Source: Butyrivibrio sp. CAG:318
GTDB taxonomy: Bacteria > Bacillota > Clostridia > Lachnospirales > Lachnospiraceae
DNA: 28,044 bases
Assembly: GCA_000431815.1 (NCBI GenBank)
Contig: FR889231.1
Span: forward strand, 4,522-32,565
Direction: 5' to 3'
Shown: piece after piece, positions 1 through 7,521 of the stretch
How the letters are laid out: every line of letters starts with the position of its first letter
Position numbering within the stretch: the stretch's first letter is position 1
Notes under the pieces: model-generated
Databases searched by the model: none
What the model was told of the DNA's origin: nothing
What the model saw: only the letters and a program-made list of their open reading frames with translations
Translations under genes and position numbers: made by a program

Positions 1-233
1 AGCAGGAATGCCGCTAATACACCCCACATATTATATTTACGACCCGAGTAAAAAAAAGCAAAAACCGCCAATACCAGAAGTATTACAAATGCAAGTATGT
101 TAGCAATAACAGCAAATTTCTTAAAATCGGGTTCCCTGAACATAACCGCTCCTTCCTGAATACGTGCCGGAAGGCTGCTCTCTTCTTTATATTTTCCCAT
201 ATATCTAAATGACTTCATTATAAATTTCTCCAT
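1..233 (-). CDS. Putative membrane protein, DUF3267-like, N-terminal part only (runs off the window)
   Basis: An open frame on the minus strand starts at ATG 233 and is still open at base 1, so only about 77 residues are visible. An AGGA ribosome binding site lies about 8 bases upstream of the ATG. The product begins with a charged stretch (MEKFIMKSFRYMGKY), then a segment with LPARIQEGAVMFREPD, then a hydrophobic helix at about residues 43-62 and the beginning of a second. The 'LP...AV.F.EPD' segment just before the first helix resembles DUF3267 proteins, a family of predicted integral-membrane zinc metalloprotease-like proteins; the metal-binding motif would lie outside the window, so this is tentative. 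The gene follows the ssrA terminator and reads in the same direction. Confidence 0.6.
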   Translation of the reverse strand, partial: MEKFIMKSFRYMGKYKEESSLPARIQEGAVMFREPDFKKFAVIANILAFVILLVLAVFAFFYSGRKYNMWGVLAAFL

Positions 234-258
234 CCAATGTATCCTGCCATTATATCAT

Positions 259-308
259 AAAAAAATAACAGCATTATATATCACTTTCGTAACATATAAT
301 ACTGTTAC
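259..308 (-). terminator. Intrinsic terminator of ssrA
   Basis: On the minus strand, immediately after the tmRNA 3' end, a 14-base-pair AT-rich stem (TAACAGTATTATAT pairing with ATATAATGCTGTTA, one G-U wobble) is followed by a run of six or seven T. The loop contains GTTACGAAAGTG. This is a clear rho-independent terminator and separates ssrA from the downstream membrane-protein gene. Confidence 0.85.
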
Positions 309-310
309 AG

Positions 311-647
311 TGGACCTGGCGGGAGTCGAACCCGCGTCCGAAAACCTATCCATCGTACTTCTACAAGCTTAGTCAGTTATTTAACATTCCCTCTCACGGA
401 CTTGAACAGACACAATTCCGTGTTCAGTAGCTTCATAATACGCCCGCGCGTTCAAAGCTTTACGCGTGTCGTTTCCCGCAAAGTCGATGCCAGATTCTTA
501 ATGTGCAGGTGCACTAAGGCTGACAGCTGCCATTAGGCAGCAATTGCTAAATTATCTTCAGCGTTTATATTTAGTGTGGAATTTAACGCATTACCATACG
601 GCTTGCTTCTCCGAATTCAAAATCCCCGTCGAAACCTGTACAAGCCC
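311..647 (-). ncRNA. ssrA: tmRNA (transfer-messenger RNA)
   Basis: tmRNA rescues stalled ribosomes together with SmpB by adding a degradation tag. The minus strand shows the conserved 3' end (TTCGGACGCGGGTTCGACTC, followed by CCGCCAGGTCCA) and the conserved 5' end GGGCTTGTACAGGTTTCGAC followed by GGGG. The two ends form a 7-base-pair acceptor stem, GGGCTTG with CAGGTCC. The T-arm is GCGGG-TTCGACT-CCCGC. The gene ends at the discriminator A (311) and is followed by CTG, so the 3' CCA is not encoded and must be added by tRNA nucleotidyltransferase. Length is about 337 nt, normal for a one-piece tmRNA. It lies just downstream of smpB, which is read in the same direction. I see no convincing dedicated promoter, so it may be processed from a transcript that includes smpB. 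Confidence 0.95.
533..562 (-). other. ssrA: tmRNA tag-peptide reading frame (AEDNLAIAA, stop)
   Basis: Inside the tmRNA the frame GCT GAA GAT AAT TTA GCA ATT GCT GCC TAA encodes AEDNLAIAA. The hydrophobic end with terminal AA is the usual degradation signal, and the tag is very close to known clostridial tags of the AEDNFALAA and ADDNFAIAA type. The resume codon is taken as GCT at 562 by analogy with those; the upstream AAC could in principle also be read. Confidence 0.85.
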
Positions 648-686
648 GAATATATTATCAAGCCGGCCGCATATGCGGCTTTACGG

Positions 687-1160
687 CTAGATATTCTTGA
701 TTTTGAAATCGCGTTCGTTCTCACGGCGCTGGTCTTTCTTGGCGATATCCTGACGCTTGTCATAAAGCTTCTTGCCTCTTCCGAGACCTATCTCTATCTT
801 GACCAGTCCGTTCTTCATATATACCTGAAGAGGAACGATTGTATATCCCTTCTCCACTATCTTGCCGGCGAGCTTGTTAATCTCGCTGCGGTGAAGTAAG
901 AGCTTTCGCACCCTTACCGGGTCGCGGTTGAATATGTTGCCCTTCTCATAAGGGCTTATATGCATATTATAAATGAAAACTTCATTTTTTTCAATCTTAA
1001 TATAAGATTCTTTTATGCTGGCCTTTCCCATGCGGACCGACTTGACCTCGGTTCCGTATAGTTCCATTCCGGCTTCCCATTTATCTTCGATAAAATAGTC
1101 AAAATAAGCTTTCTTATTGTTGGCTACTAATTTAAAGCCTCCGTCTTTCTTTTTCTCCAT
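687..1160 (-). CDS. smpB: SsrA-binding protein SmpB
   Basis: SmpB binds the tRNA-like part of tmRNA and brings it to stalled ribosomes. The sequence matches the family along its whole length: ANNKKAYFDYFIEDKWEAGM, then GTEVKSVR, then the S-Y-I-K and HISPYEKGN segment, and a basic C-terminal tail (KLYDKRQDIAKKDQRRENER) that reads the empty mRNA channel. The frame is open from GTG 1169, which overlaps the rnr stop as GTGA. I chose ATG 1160 because GGGTGA lies about 5 bases before it, while the GTG has only a weak AAGATG. That gives 157 residues, the usual family length. Together with ssrA 40 bases downstream and rnr overlapping or abutting upstream, it forms a trans-translation and RNA-decay unit. 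Confidence 0.95.
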   Translation of the reverse strand: MEKKKDGGFKLVANNKKAYFDYFIEDKWEAGMELYGTEVKSVRMGKASIKESYIKIEKNEVFIYNMHISPYEKGNIFNRDPVRVRKLLLHRSEINKLAGKIVEKGYTIVPLQVYMKNGLVKIEIGLGRGKKLYDKRQDIAKKDQRRENERDFKIKNI

Positions 1161-1165
1161 CTCGA

Positions 1166-3295
1166 TCACCCAATCATCTTAAAATCAATTATTCTCTGTA
1201 ATTTATCGGCACCGATACACTTGACCTTAACCTGTTCGCCAAGACGATATGTTTTTCCGGTAGCCTCTCCGACCATTTCATAATGTTCTTCGTCATATTT
1301 GAAATAATCTCCGTCAAGTGCCGTTACATGAACCATTCCTTCAATTGTATCCGGAAGTTCCACATAAATTCCCCAGGCTGTAATTCCTGATATCACACCG
1401 TCAAAAATCTCTCCGATATGTCCCGCCATGTATTCGGTTTTCTTCATCTTCTCTACATCACGCTCGGCATCATCAGCTCTTCTCTCCGTCCGGCTCGCCT
1501 GTTTGGTGACATCCGGAAGAATCTTGTTGTAGTGTGATGTACGCTTATCATCCATTTTGCCGTGAAGACATTCCTTGATAATACGATGTATCTGTAAATC
1601 CGGATATCTTCTTATCGGCGAAGTAAAATGCGTATAATACTTGGCTGCAAGTCCGAAATGTCCGCTGCAGTCCGTCGTATACTGCGCCCTTTTCATGGAA
1701 CGCAATGTAAGTCTTGAAAGCAGTGCCTCCTCGTCCGATCCGTCTATTTTCTCAAGCAGTTTCTGTAATTCCTTTGGATGGATTTCATCATTGCTTATTC
1801 TTATTGAATAACCGAAATTATTGATAAAAGCCGCAAGTGAACGGATTTTCTCCGGATCCGGATTATCATGCGTACGATACACGAACGGTACTTCCTGCCA
1901 GAAATAATCTTCCGCCACAGTCTCATTGGCGATAAGCATAAAATCTTCGATAATCTTTGTGGCAGCATTGCGTTCGTAAGGTTTTACCGACACCGGATGT
2001 CCTTTATCATCTAATACAATCTTACATTCCGGAAAATCAAAATCTATTGAGCCGCGGCTGTGTCTTTTCTTACGGAGGATCAATGCCAGCTCGTCCATCA
2101 TCAGAAACATCGGTATAAAATCCCTGTATTCGTCCGATAAATCCTTATCACTGCCGTCTATCAGCTTCTGTACCTGCGTATACGACATACGACGGTCAAC
2201 ATTTATAACCGTCTCGCAAATCTCATGATCGATTACATTGCCTTTGGCATCAATTGTCATTATACAGCTTAACGCCAGCCTGTCAACGCCCTGGTTAAGT
2301 GAGCAGATTCCGTTGCTTAACTTGTGCGGAAGCATTGGAATTACACGGTCCACAAGATATACGCTTGTACCTCTTTCAAGAGCTTCCTTGTCAAGCGGAG
2401 AATGTTCTGTGACATAATTGGATACATCCGCAATATGCACACCCAGACGATAGTTATCACCATCCCTTGTAAGGGTAACCGCATCATCCAGATCCTTTGC
2501 GTCCTCTCCGTCAATCGTGACTGTCTGCCAGTCACGGCAGTCCTTGCGGTCTTCAATATCTTTGGCAGCCACACTGTCCGGTATATCGTTAAGCGAATCA
2601 GTTACATCCTGCGGAAATTCCGTCGGGATATCGTATCCGAGAACTACCGACATGATATCTGTGCCCGGATCATCAACATGTCCTATAATATCTATGACGT
2701 CGCCCTCCGGATTATGCTTATCATCTCCGTATGATGTCAGTTTTACCACAACTTTATGACCGGTAACCGCGCCCTTGTTATGTCCTGATGCAATATAAAT
2801 ATCCCTCGCAAACCTAAGATTATCCGGGATTACAAAACCGTATTTACCGTTCTTTTCATAAGTACCTACTATATTAAGTGTACCGCGTTCGATTACCTTT
2901 ATTATCCGGCCTTCACGTCTTCTGCCATCCTTGGCATCGCTTGTGATTACAACCTGGACTTTATCGTTGTGAAGGGCACCGTTAATGTCCTTCTCCGCAA
3001 TATAAATATCCTGTCCCGGTTCATTCTCTATGACAACAAATCCAAAACCTTTCTGCGTGCTCTCAAATGTGCCGACAATTCCCGTATTCTCAGCCTTGCC
3101 GTATTTGCCCTTCTTCGAAACACCGATTTTGCCTTCAAGTACAAGTGCATCCAGTACTTCCATGAGTGCCGGGCGGTCCTCCTTGCTGATTCCGAGAAGA
3201 ATGGCGATTTCCTTAGCCTTCATCGGTACATACATCTTGTCATGTATAAGGTCATTTATTACTTTTTTTCTTTTTTCAAATGATGCATTATCCAT
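1166..3295 (-). CDS. rnr: Ribonuclease R (3'-5' exoribonuclease)
   Basis: RNase R degrades structured RNA from the 3' end and removes defective mRNA released by trans-translation. At 709 residues it has the full family layout: an N-terminal helix-turn-helix-like region (about 1-65), two cold-shock/OB domains (about 70-205, with GFGFVV and YGFVIP), the RNB catalytic domain with the metal-binding aspartates in DGEDAKDLDDA (262-272), and a C-terminal S1 domain (about 628-709, GVISGITAWGIYVELP). The start at ATG 3295 has AAGGAG about 10 bases upstream. The only stretch between it and the secG terminator is about 25 bases and contains no promoter I can see, so expression seems to depend on read-through from secG or on a promoter inside or upstream of the hairpin. 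The stop overlaps the possible GTG start of smpB. Confidence 0.96.
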   Translation of the reverse strand: MDNASFEKRKKVINDLIHDKMYVPMKAKEIAILLGISKEDRPALMEVLDALVLEGKIGVSKKGKYGKAENTGIVGTFESTQKGFGFVVIENEPGQDIYIAEKDINGALHNDKVQVVITSDAKDGRRREGRIIKVIERGTLNIVGTYEKNGKYGFVIPDNLRFARDIYIASGHNKGAVTGHKVVVKLTSYGDDKHNPEGDVIDIIGHVDDPGTDIMSVVLGYDIPTEFPQDVTDSLNDIPDSVAAKDIEDRKDCRDWQTVTIDGEDAKDLDDAVTLTRDGDNYRLGVHIADVSNYVTEHSPLDKEALERGTSVYLVDRVIPMLPHKLSNGICSLNQGVDRLALSCIMTIDAKGNVIDHEICETVINVDRRMSYTQVQKLIDGSDKDLSDEYRDFIPMFLMMDELALILRKKRHSRGSIDFDFPECKIVLDDKGHPVSVKPYERNAATKIIEDFMLIANETVAEDYFWQEVPFVYRTHDNPDPEKIRSLAAFINNFGYSIRISNDEIHPKELQKLLEKIDGSDEEALLSRLTLRSMKRAQYTTDCSGHFGLAAKYYTHFTSPIRRYPDLQIHRIIKECLHGKMDDKRTSHYNKILPDVTKQASRTERRADDAERDVEKMKKTEYMAGHIGEIFDGVISGITAWGIYVELPDTIEGMVHVTALDGDYFKYDEEHYEMVGEATGKTYRLGEQVKVKCIGADKLQRIIDFKMIG

Positions 3296-3320
3296 AATGC
3301 GTTATCTCCTTCTTCCCGTC

Positions 3321-3349
3321 AAAAAAACCTCCCGGTATATCCAGGAGGT
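3321..3349 (-). terminator. Intrinsic terminator after secG, directly upstream of rnr
   Basis: On the minus strand ACCTCCTGG-ATATA-CCGGGAGGT forms a 9-base-pair stem (one T-G wobble) with a five-base loop, followed by seven T. It lies about 20 bases after the secG stop and about 25 bases before the rnr start, so it probably limits how much secG transcript continues into rnr-smpB-ssrA. Confidence 0.85.
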
Positions 3350-3370
3350 CATAAGTTCATAAGTATAAGC

Positions 3371-3613
3371 TTAATTAAACCACTTGAGGTTGAGTACAAG
3401 CGCTGCTATAAAGAATACAACCGCAAGTATCTTAGTAGTCTTCTCAAGAGCACCTTCCATAGAACGGCCCTTGTTCTTACCCCAATATGTGTCAGCCATA
3501 CCGCTTATGGAACCAAGTCCGGCTTCCTTGCCTTCCTGCATAAGAACCACAATCGTAAGTACGATACAATCTATAATTAATAAAAACGAAATTATCATCT
3601 TAGCAACTTCCAC
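3371..3613 (-). CDS. secG: Protein translocase subunit SecG
   Basis: SecG is the small non-essential partner of SecYE in the Sec channel. The product is 80 residues with two membrane helices (about 6-24 and 60-77) around a conserved cytoplasmic loop containing LMQEGKEAGLGSISG and the W-G-K-N-K-G-R-S-M segment. The frame is open further upstream to 3676, but that would add residues not seen in the family and run across the promoter -10 element. GTG 3613 is preceded by AAGGAG at about 11 bases, and gives the standard SecG length, so I take it as the start; ATG 3598 is the less likely alternative. It has its own promoter and a strong terminator. Confidence 0.92.
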   Translation of the reverse strand: MEVAKMIISFLLIIDCIVLTIVVLMQEGKEAGLGSISGMADTYWGKNKGRSMEGALEKTTKILAVVFFIAALVLNLKWFN

Positions 3614-3666
3614 TGTTAATCTCTCCTTAAAACAAATATGTATACGCGTTTTCTCACGCAAAACTG

Positions 3667-3695
3667 AGTATAACATAAATAAAGTTTATTTGCAA
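3667..3695 (-). promoter_or_regulatory. Sigma-A-type promoter of secG
   Basis: Minus strand TTGCAA (3695-3690), 17-base spacer, TATACT (3672-3667). It lies about 55 bases upstream of the GTG start of secG and is divergent from the tyrA promoter. Confidence 0.65.
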
Positions 3696-3751
3696 TAGCC
3701 AAATTCAAAAAATGCCGGCCTTTCATATCAGCAATTTAAAGCATTAAACAG

Positions 3752-3780
3752 TTGCGGTATGGCGGCAATTCTGCTACAAT
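3752..3780 (+). promoter_or_regulatory. Sigma-A-type promoter of tyrA-aroA
   Basis: TTGCGG (3752-3757), 17-base spacer, TACAAT (3775-3780). Transcription would start about 23 bases before the tyrA ATG, leaving a very short leader with AGGAG; there is no room for an attenuator or T-box. Confidence 0.55.
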
Positions 3781-3809
3781 ATGCATAGTTTATTATCAGG
3801 AGCAGAATT

Positions 3810-4898
3810 ATGATTACAGCAGGTTTTATAGGTCTCGGATTAATAGGCGGTTCAATCGCCAGAGCTTTCAAGAAGAACTGTCCGGGAATTCACATAACAG
3901 CATATAACAGAAGTCCGGAACCGTTAGCCAGAGCGGTATCTGACGGTATCGTTGACACACCGGTACATGAAGTCGGCAGCGGATTCGGAGATTGCGACAT
4001 TATTTTTTTGTGTACACCGGTTGAACATAATCTTACATACCTTTCACTTCTTAAGAATATAATTAAGCCCGGATGCATAATAACAGACGTTGGAAGCGTC
4101 AAGGGATATATCCACCGGATGATTCACGATCTGGGTATGGAAGAATGTTTTATTGGCGGACATCCAATGGCAGGTTCCGAGAAGACCGGATATCAGGCAT
4201 CTTCCGATATTCTGCTTGAAAACGCTTATTACGCAATAACGCCTACGCCGCTCACATCGGATCGTAACCTTTCTTTGTACACTGAACTGGTACGGCTTAC
4301 AGGTGCCATTCCTATTATAACCGATCCGGACAAACATGACTTCGCAGTCGCCGGTATAAGCCATGTTCCTCATCTTATAGCTTCAAGTCTGGTAAATCTC
4401 GTCCAGGATAACGATACCGATGACCAGCTGATGCGTATGCTCGCAGCCGGCGGATTTAAAGATATGACACGAATCGCCTCATCTTCGTCAGACATGTGGT
4501 CACAGATTTGCGCCACCAATCCCGATGCAATAGTAAAACTTCTTGACATATATATAAGTTCTCTTACGGATATACGCAATGAAGTCGCTGACGGCAACAG
4601 AACCGCCATTGCAGATATGTTTATCAGATCCAAGGAATACCGTGACTCGATCAATGTCGGTGCAAGAGGTCCTATGCTGCCTCGCAATGTAATATATTGC
4701 AGTATTGAAGACCGGGAAGGTGCATTGAGTGAAATCACTTCTCTTCTGTCTGATAACCGGATCAACATCCAGAATATAGAAATTGTCCATAACAGAGAAT
4801 TTATGGACGGCGTACTTATGATTGAATTCTATGACAAGAATGCCATGAATGCCGCTTCGGCACTTCTTCTTGCCAAGAATTACACATTACATAAATAA
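3810..4898 (+). CDS. tyrA: Prephenate dehydrogenase with C-terminal ACT domain
   Basis: The enzyme converts prephenate to 4-hydroxyphenylpyruvate with NAD+, the committed step to tyrosine. The Rossmann nucleotide-binding motif G-L-G-L-I-G-G-S is at residues 8-15, and the family residues GGHPMAGSE (H118) and ISHVPHL (H185) are present. Residues from about 294 to 362 form an ACT domain (IEDREGALSEITSLLSDN, then INIQNIEI), a small-molecule-binding module that in this family usually mediates feedback inhibition by tyrosine. Length of 362 residues is typical for Firmicutes TyrA with an ACT domain. The ATG has AGGAG 8 bases upstream. It is followed 15 bases later by aroA, so the two are co-transcribed. 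Confidence 0.94.
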   Translation: MITAGFIGLGLIGGSIARAFKKNCPGIHITAYNRSPEPLARAVSDGIVDTPVHEVGSGFGDCDIIFLCTPVEHNLTYLSLLKNIIKPGCIITDVGSVKGYIHRMIHDLGMEECFIGGHPMAGSEKTGYQASSDILLENAYYAITPTPLTSDRNLSLYTELVRLTGAIPIITDPDKHDFAVAGISHVPHLIASSLVNLVQDNDTDDQLMRMLAAGGFKDMTRIASSSSDMWSQICATNPDAIVKLLDIYISSLTDIRNEVADGNRTAIADMFIRSKEYRDSINVGARGPMLPRNVIYCSIEDREGALSEITSLLSDNRINIQNIEIVHNREFMDGVLMIEFYDKNAMNAASALLLAKNYTLHK

Positions 4899-4913
4899 AC
4901 AGGAGATATAATA

Positions 4914-6191
4914 ATGGATTTTCATAAAAAAGCACATATAAACGGTACGATTAAAGTACCAGGAGACAAATCAATATCACACCGTGCCGTTATGTTCGGT
5001 TCGATTGCAAGTGGAACGACTGAAATCACCGGTTTCCTGCATGGAGCAGACTGCCTTTCCACAATCAGCTGTTTTAATAAAATGGGTGTTGATATAGTTA
5101 ACAGTAACGGCTCCGTCATTGTCAAGGGCCGCGGGCTTCACGGACTTAAAGCGCCAGAAGGTATTCTTGATGTCGGCAACAGCGGCACGACAACCAGACT
5201 TATAAGCGGTATCCTTGCCGGTCAGAACTTCACTTCAGTTCTCGACGGCGACGCTTCCATAAGGAGGCGTCCTATGGATCGTATTATTAATCCCCTCCGC
5301 ATGATGAATGCCGATATCAGCGGACACGATAACACTACATTGGCTCCTCTCACAATCAACGGTCACTCACTTAATGCTATAGATTATATTTCTCCCGTCG
5401 CAAGTGCACAGGTAAAATCATGTGTACTGCTCGCCGGATTGTATGCCGACGGCCGCACAAGTGTAACTGAACCGTCACTATCAAGAAATCATACTGAGCT
5501 TATGCTCTCTTCTTTCGGTGCAAATATTTACTCCGAAGGACTTACCTCGTATATTGAACCGGTTGACGAATTATATGCCCAGGAGGTTCATGTACCCGGT
5601 GATATATCATCCGCTGCCTATTTTATTGCTGCCGGACTGCTTGCGACATCTGGAGAAATCGTTATAGAAAACGTCGGTATCAATCCTACCCGTGATGGCA
5701 TTCTCCGTGTATGCCAGGCAATGGGTGGCAGCATAACAATTATGAACAGGCGAATCTCCGGAGGTGAACCTGTAGCAGACCTGCTTGTTAAACCATCATC
5801 ACTTCACGGAACAGTTATTGAAGGTAATATCATTCCAACACTTATAGACGAACTTCCGGTCATTGCCGTACTTGCCGCTTACGCGGACGGTCAGACTATC
5901 ATCAAGGATGCCGCCGAACTTAAAGTTAAAGAAAGCAACCGTATCGATACAGTTGTTGCAAATCTTAAAGCAATGGGTGCCGACATTTCCGCTACGGATG
6001 ACGGAATGATCATTAACGGCGGCCGTTCATTACACGGTGCATTAATTTACAGTTATTCAGACCATAGAATTGCAATGTCTTTTGCCATCGCCTCATTGAA
6101 AGCAGATGGAACAACCACAATCAAAGATGCCGAGTGCGTTAATATATCGTATCCGGATTTCTATAATGACCTTAATTCAATCTGCCGATAA
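4914..6191 (+). CDS. aroA: 3-phosphoshikimate 1-carboxyvinyltransferase (EPSP synthase)
   Basis: This shikimate-pathway enzyme joins phosphoenolpyruvate to shikimate-3-phosphate, upstream of chorismate and prephenate, so it pairs logically with tyrA. Signatures are in order: KVPGDKSISHRA near the N terminus, GNSGTTTRL (about 88-96), SRNHTE, SSAAYFIAAG, the catalytic DELPVIAVLA, KESNRI and DHRIAMSFAIASL. The 425-residue length is complete. The start has AGGAG about 9 bases upstream. The gene ends one base before the stop codon of the convergent spoIIP gene, so there is no intergenic terminator. Confidence 0.96.
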   Translation: MDFHKKAHINGTIKVPGDKSISHRAVMFGSIASGTTEITGFLHGADCLSTISCFNKMGVDIVNSNGSVIVKGRGLHGLKAPEGILDVGNSGTTTRLISGILAGQNFTSVLDGDASIRRRPMDRIINPLRMMNADISGHDNTTLAPLTINGHSLNAIDYISPVASAQVKSCVLLAGLYADGRTSVTEPSLSRNHTELMLSSFGANIYSEGLTSYIEPVDELYAQEVHVPGDISSAAYFIAAGLLATSGEIVIENVGINPTRDGILRVCQAMGGSITIMNRRISGGEPVADLLVKPSSLHGTVIEGNIIPTLIDELPVIAVLAAYADGQTIIKDAAELKVKESNRIDTVVANLKAMGADISATDDGMIINGGRSLHGALIYSYSDHRIAMSFAIASLKADGTTTIKDAECVNISYPDFYNDLNSICR

Positions 6192-6192
6192 T

Positions 6193-7440
6193 TTATTTCA
6201 TAGTCAATTCCATGTCAATGAGCCTCGCAAGAGGCTCCATTGCGTTATATACCTCTTCATATGTATTGGTCTGCGCGCCGGCCTCTATCAGCATTGAACG
6301 CGGGACATGATGCAGGCAGTATCTGTATCCCGATATGTATATGCATCTGAACAAATCCGGATAATTAATTTTCCCCAGCAAAAACATTTTATAAGTCATA
6401 GCAAGATTTTCCGTGATGTACGGATTCGGCAGATAATCTATTTCTCCCTGTTCCTTGGTATAACTTATACCGTTAAAAAGCATTATCCGGGCTGTCTGCT
6501 TACCGTCTATCTCAGTAACCAGATGCTTGGATGCATCAACGCCATCACGGTGCAGATCGATGACTACCTGTATGGAAGGATTCTGTGCCAGCACCTCGTC
6601 AAGTTTTGTATTGGCATAGGTATAGGCTTCACTCCTGTCCAACACGCCTCCCGCCATATCGAACTCATCAGTAAGATGTATTACATTATATCCGTACTGT
6701 TCCTGCAAAAGGTTCACCAGCCTGTCTCCCACATTCACTATGCTCATGCCATTTTCTTCCGAATCTGCAAACTTTTCCTGTGAATGTGTGTGAAAAACAA
6801 GTATCTGCGGGACGGTCGAATCCTTCTCAATTCTTAAATCCACTTGTGATATTTTATCCAGATCAAGCACCTGCGGTCTCAGGCTTGTCACTGACGGAAC
6901 CACATAAAAATTATTAAGTACGTAGTTATAATCCATAAGCTTTTCCTTCGGGATGATTCCGGCCGCTGCCTCAAGTACTTTACTGTCTTTGTCCCATTCA
7001 GGTTCCATGCCATCGCCGTTCTGCTCAGTTTCTGCCTGCTCATTACCGTTTTCGCTTTCAGTCCCTGTTTCCGTTTCCGGCTCTTCTGCCATTTCTTTTT
7101 TTTCAGCCTCAGTTTCAATATATTCACCGACATCCGCTTCGACTGTTTTAATATCATCTCCGCCATTATACAGGCTGCCCACAGGATAAAATTCTCTCAT
7201 AATAAGATCAGACATCTCAAATTCCCTGTTGCTATCGTCCCAGCATTCTGCCGTTATAAAAGACGCTGCTATTGTCTCAAGTGATTTTTCCCGTAATTTA
7301 TCCCAGAAATCCTGTGAAATCTTCCGACAGCCCTTCAACATGAGAAAAACCATCACAATAATAATCAATATTATTATAATTTTTTTAAGCCAATTTTCAT
7401 TGATTCCATGCTGTCTGCGAAGCCATTGATATTTATTCAT
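6193..7440 (-). CDS. spoIIP: Stage II sporulation protein P (SpoIIP) family
   Basis: SpoIIP is a cell-wall amidase and endopeptidase that works with SpoIID and SpoIIM during engulfment of the forespore. The 415-residue product has a basic cytoplasmic start, one membrane helix (about 20-36), a variable Glu/Thr-rich segment (about 98-150), and a C-terminal catalytic domain from about 205. Expected metal-binding and catalytic residues are visible: FHTHSQE (H217, H219, E222), DLHRDG (H297) and LIEAGAQTNT (E386). It follows gpr by about 80 bases, the order seen in Bacillus. No strong ribosome binding site is visible before ATG 7440 (AAAGAG only). A weak sigma-E-like pair, GAATATC at 7516-7510 and TATACTGT at 7493-7486, lies upstream. 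Confidence 0.9.
   Translation of the reverse strand: MNKYQWLRRQHGINENWLKKIIIILIIIVMVFLMLKGCRKISQDFWDKLREKSLETIAASFITAECWDDSNREFEMSDLIMREFYPVGSLYNGGDDIKTVEADVGEYIETEAEKKEMAEEPETETGTESENGNEQAETEQNGDGMEPEWDKDSKVLEAAAGIIPKEKLMDYNYVLNNFYVVPSVTSLRPQVLDLDKISQVDLRIEKDSTVPQILVFHTHSQEKFADSEENGMSIVNVGDRLVNLLQEQYGYNVIHLTDEFDMAGGVLDRSEAYTYANTKLDEVLAQNPSIQVVIDLHRDGVDASKHLVTEIDGKQTARIMLFNGISYTKEQGEIDYLPNPYITENLAMTYKMFLLGKINYPDLFRCIYISGYRYCLHHVPRSMLIEAGAQTNTYEEVYNAMEPLARLIDMELTMK
6216..6241. other. Hairpin in the 3' overlap region of aroA and spoIIP
   Basis: GAGCCTC-GCAA-GAGGCTC is a perfect 7-base-pair stem with a GNRA-type GCAA loop, extended by CAAT/ATTG across a single bulged base. It lies inside the last codons of spoIIP, about 25 bases past the aroA stop. 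No T run follows on either strand, so it is not a standard terminator, but it could stabilise or define the 3' end of the aroA transcript. Confidence 0.5.
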
Positions 7441-7521
7441 CCGACACGCTCTTTCATACTTATATACTCATCCATCCGGACTGATACAGTATATTCCGGC
7501 AATACCGGTGATATTCATTAT

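Noticed and set aside
249..278. TATAAT sequences between ssrA and the first gene
   Set aside because: No suitable -35 at 16-18 bases, and one lies in the AT-rich terminator stem.
661..688. GC-rich palindrome (GCCGCATATGCGGC) between smpB and ssrA as a terminator
   Set aside because: No T run follows on the minus strand; ssrA begins shortly after, so a processing hairpin is at least as likely.
576..899. Plus-strand open frame across the ssrA start and the end of smpB
   Set aside because: It spans the 5' end of the tmRNA gene and is antisense to smpB; not a gene.
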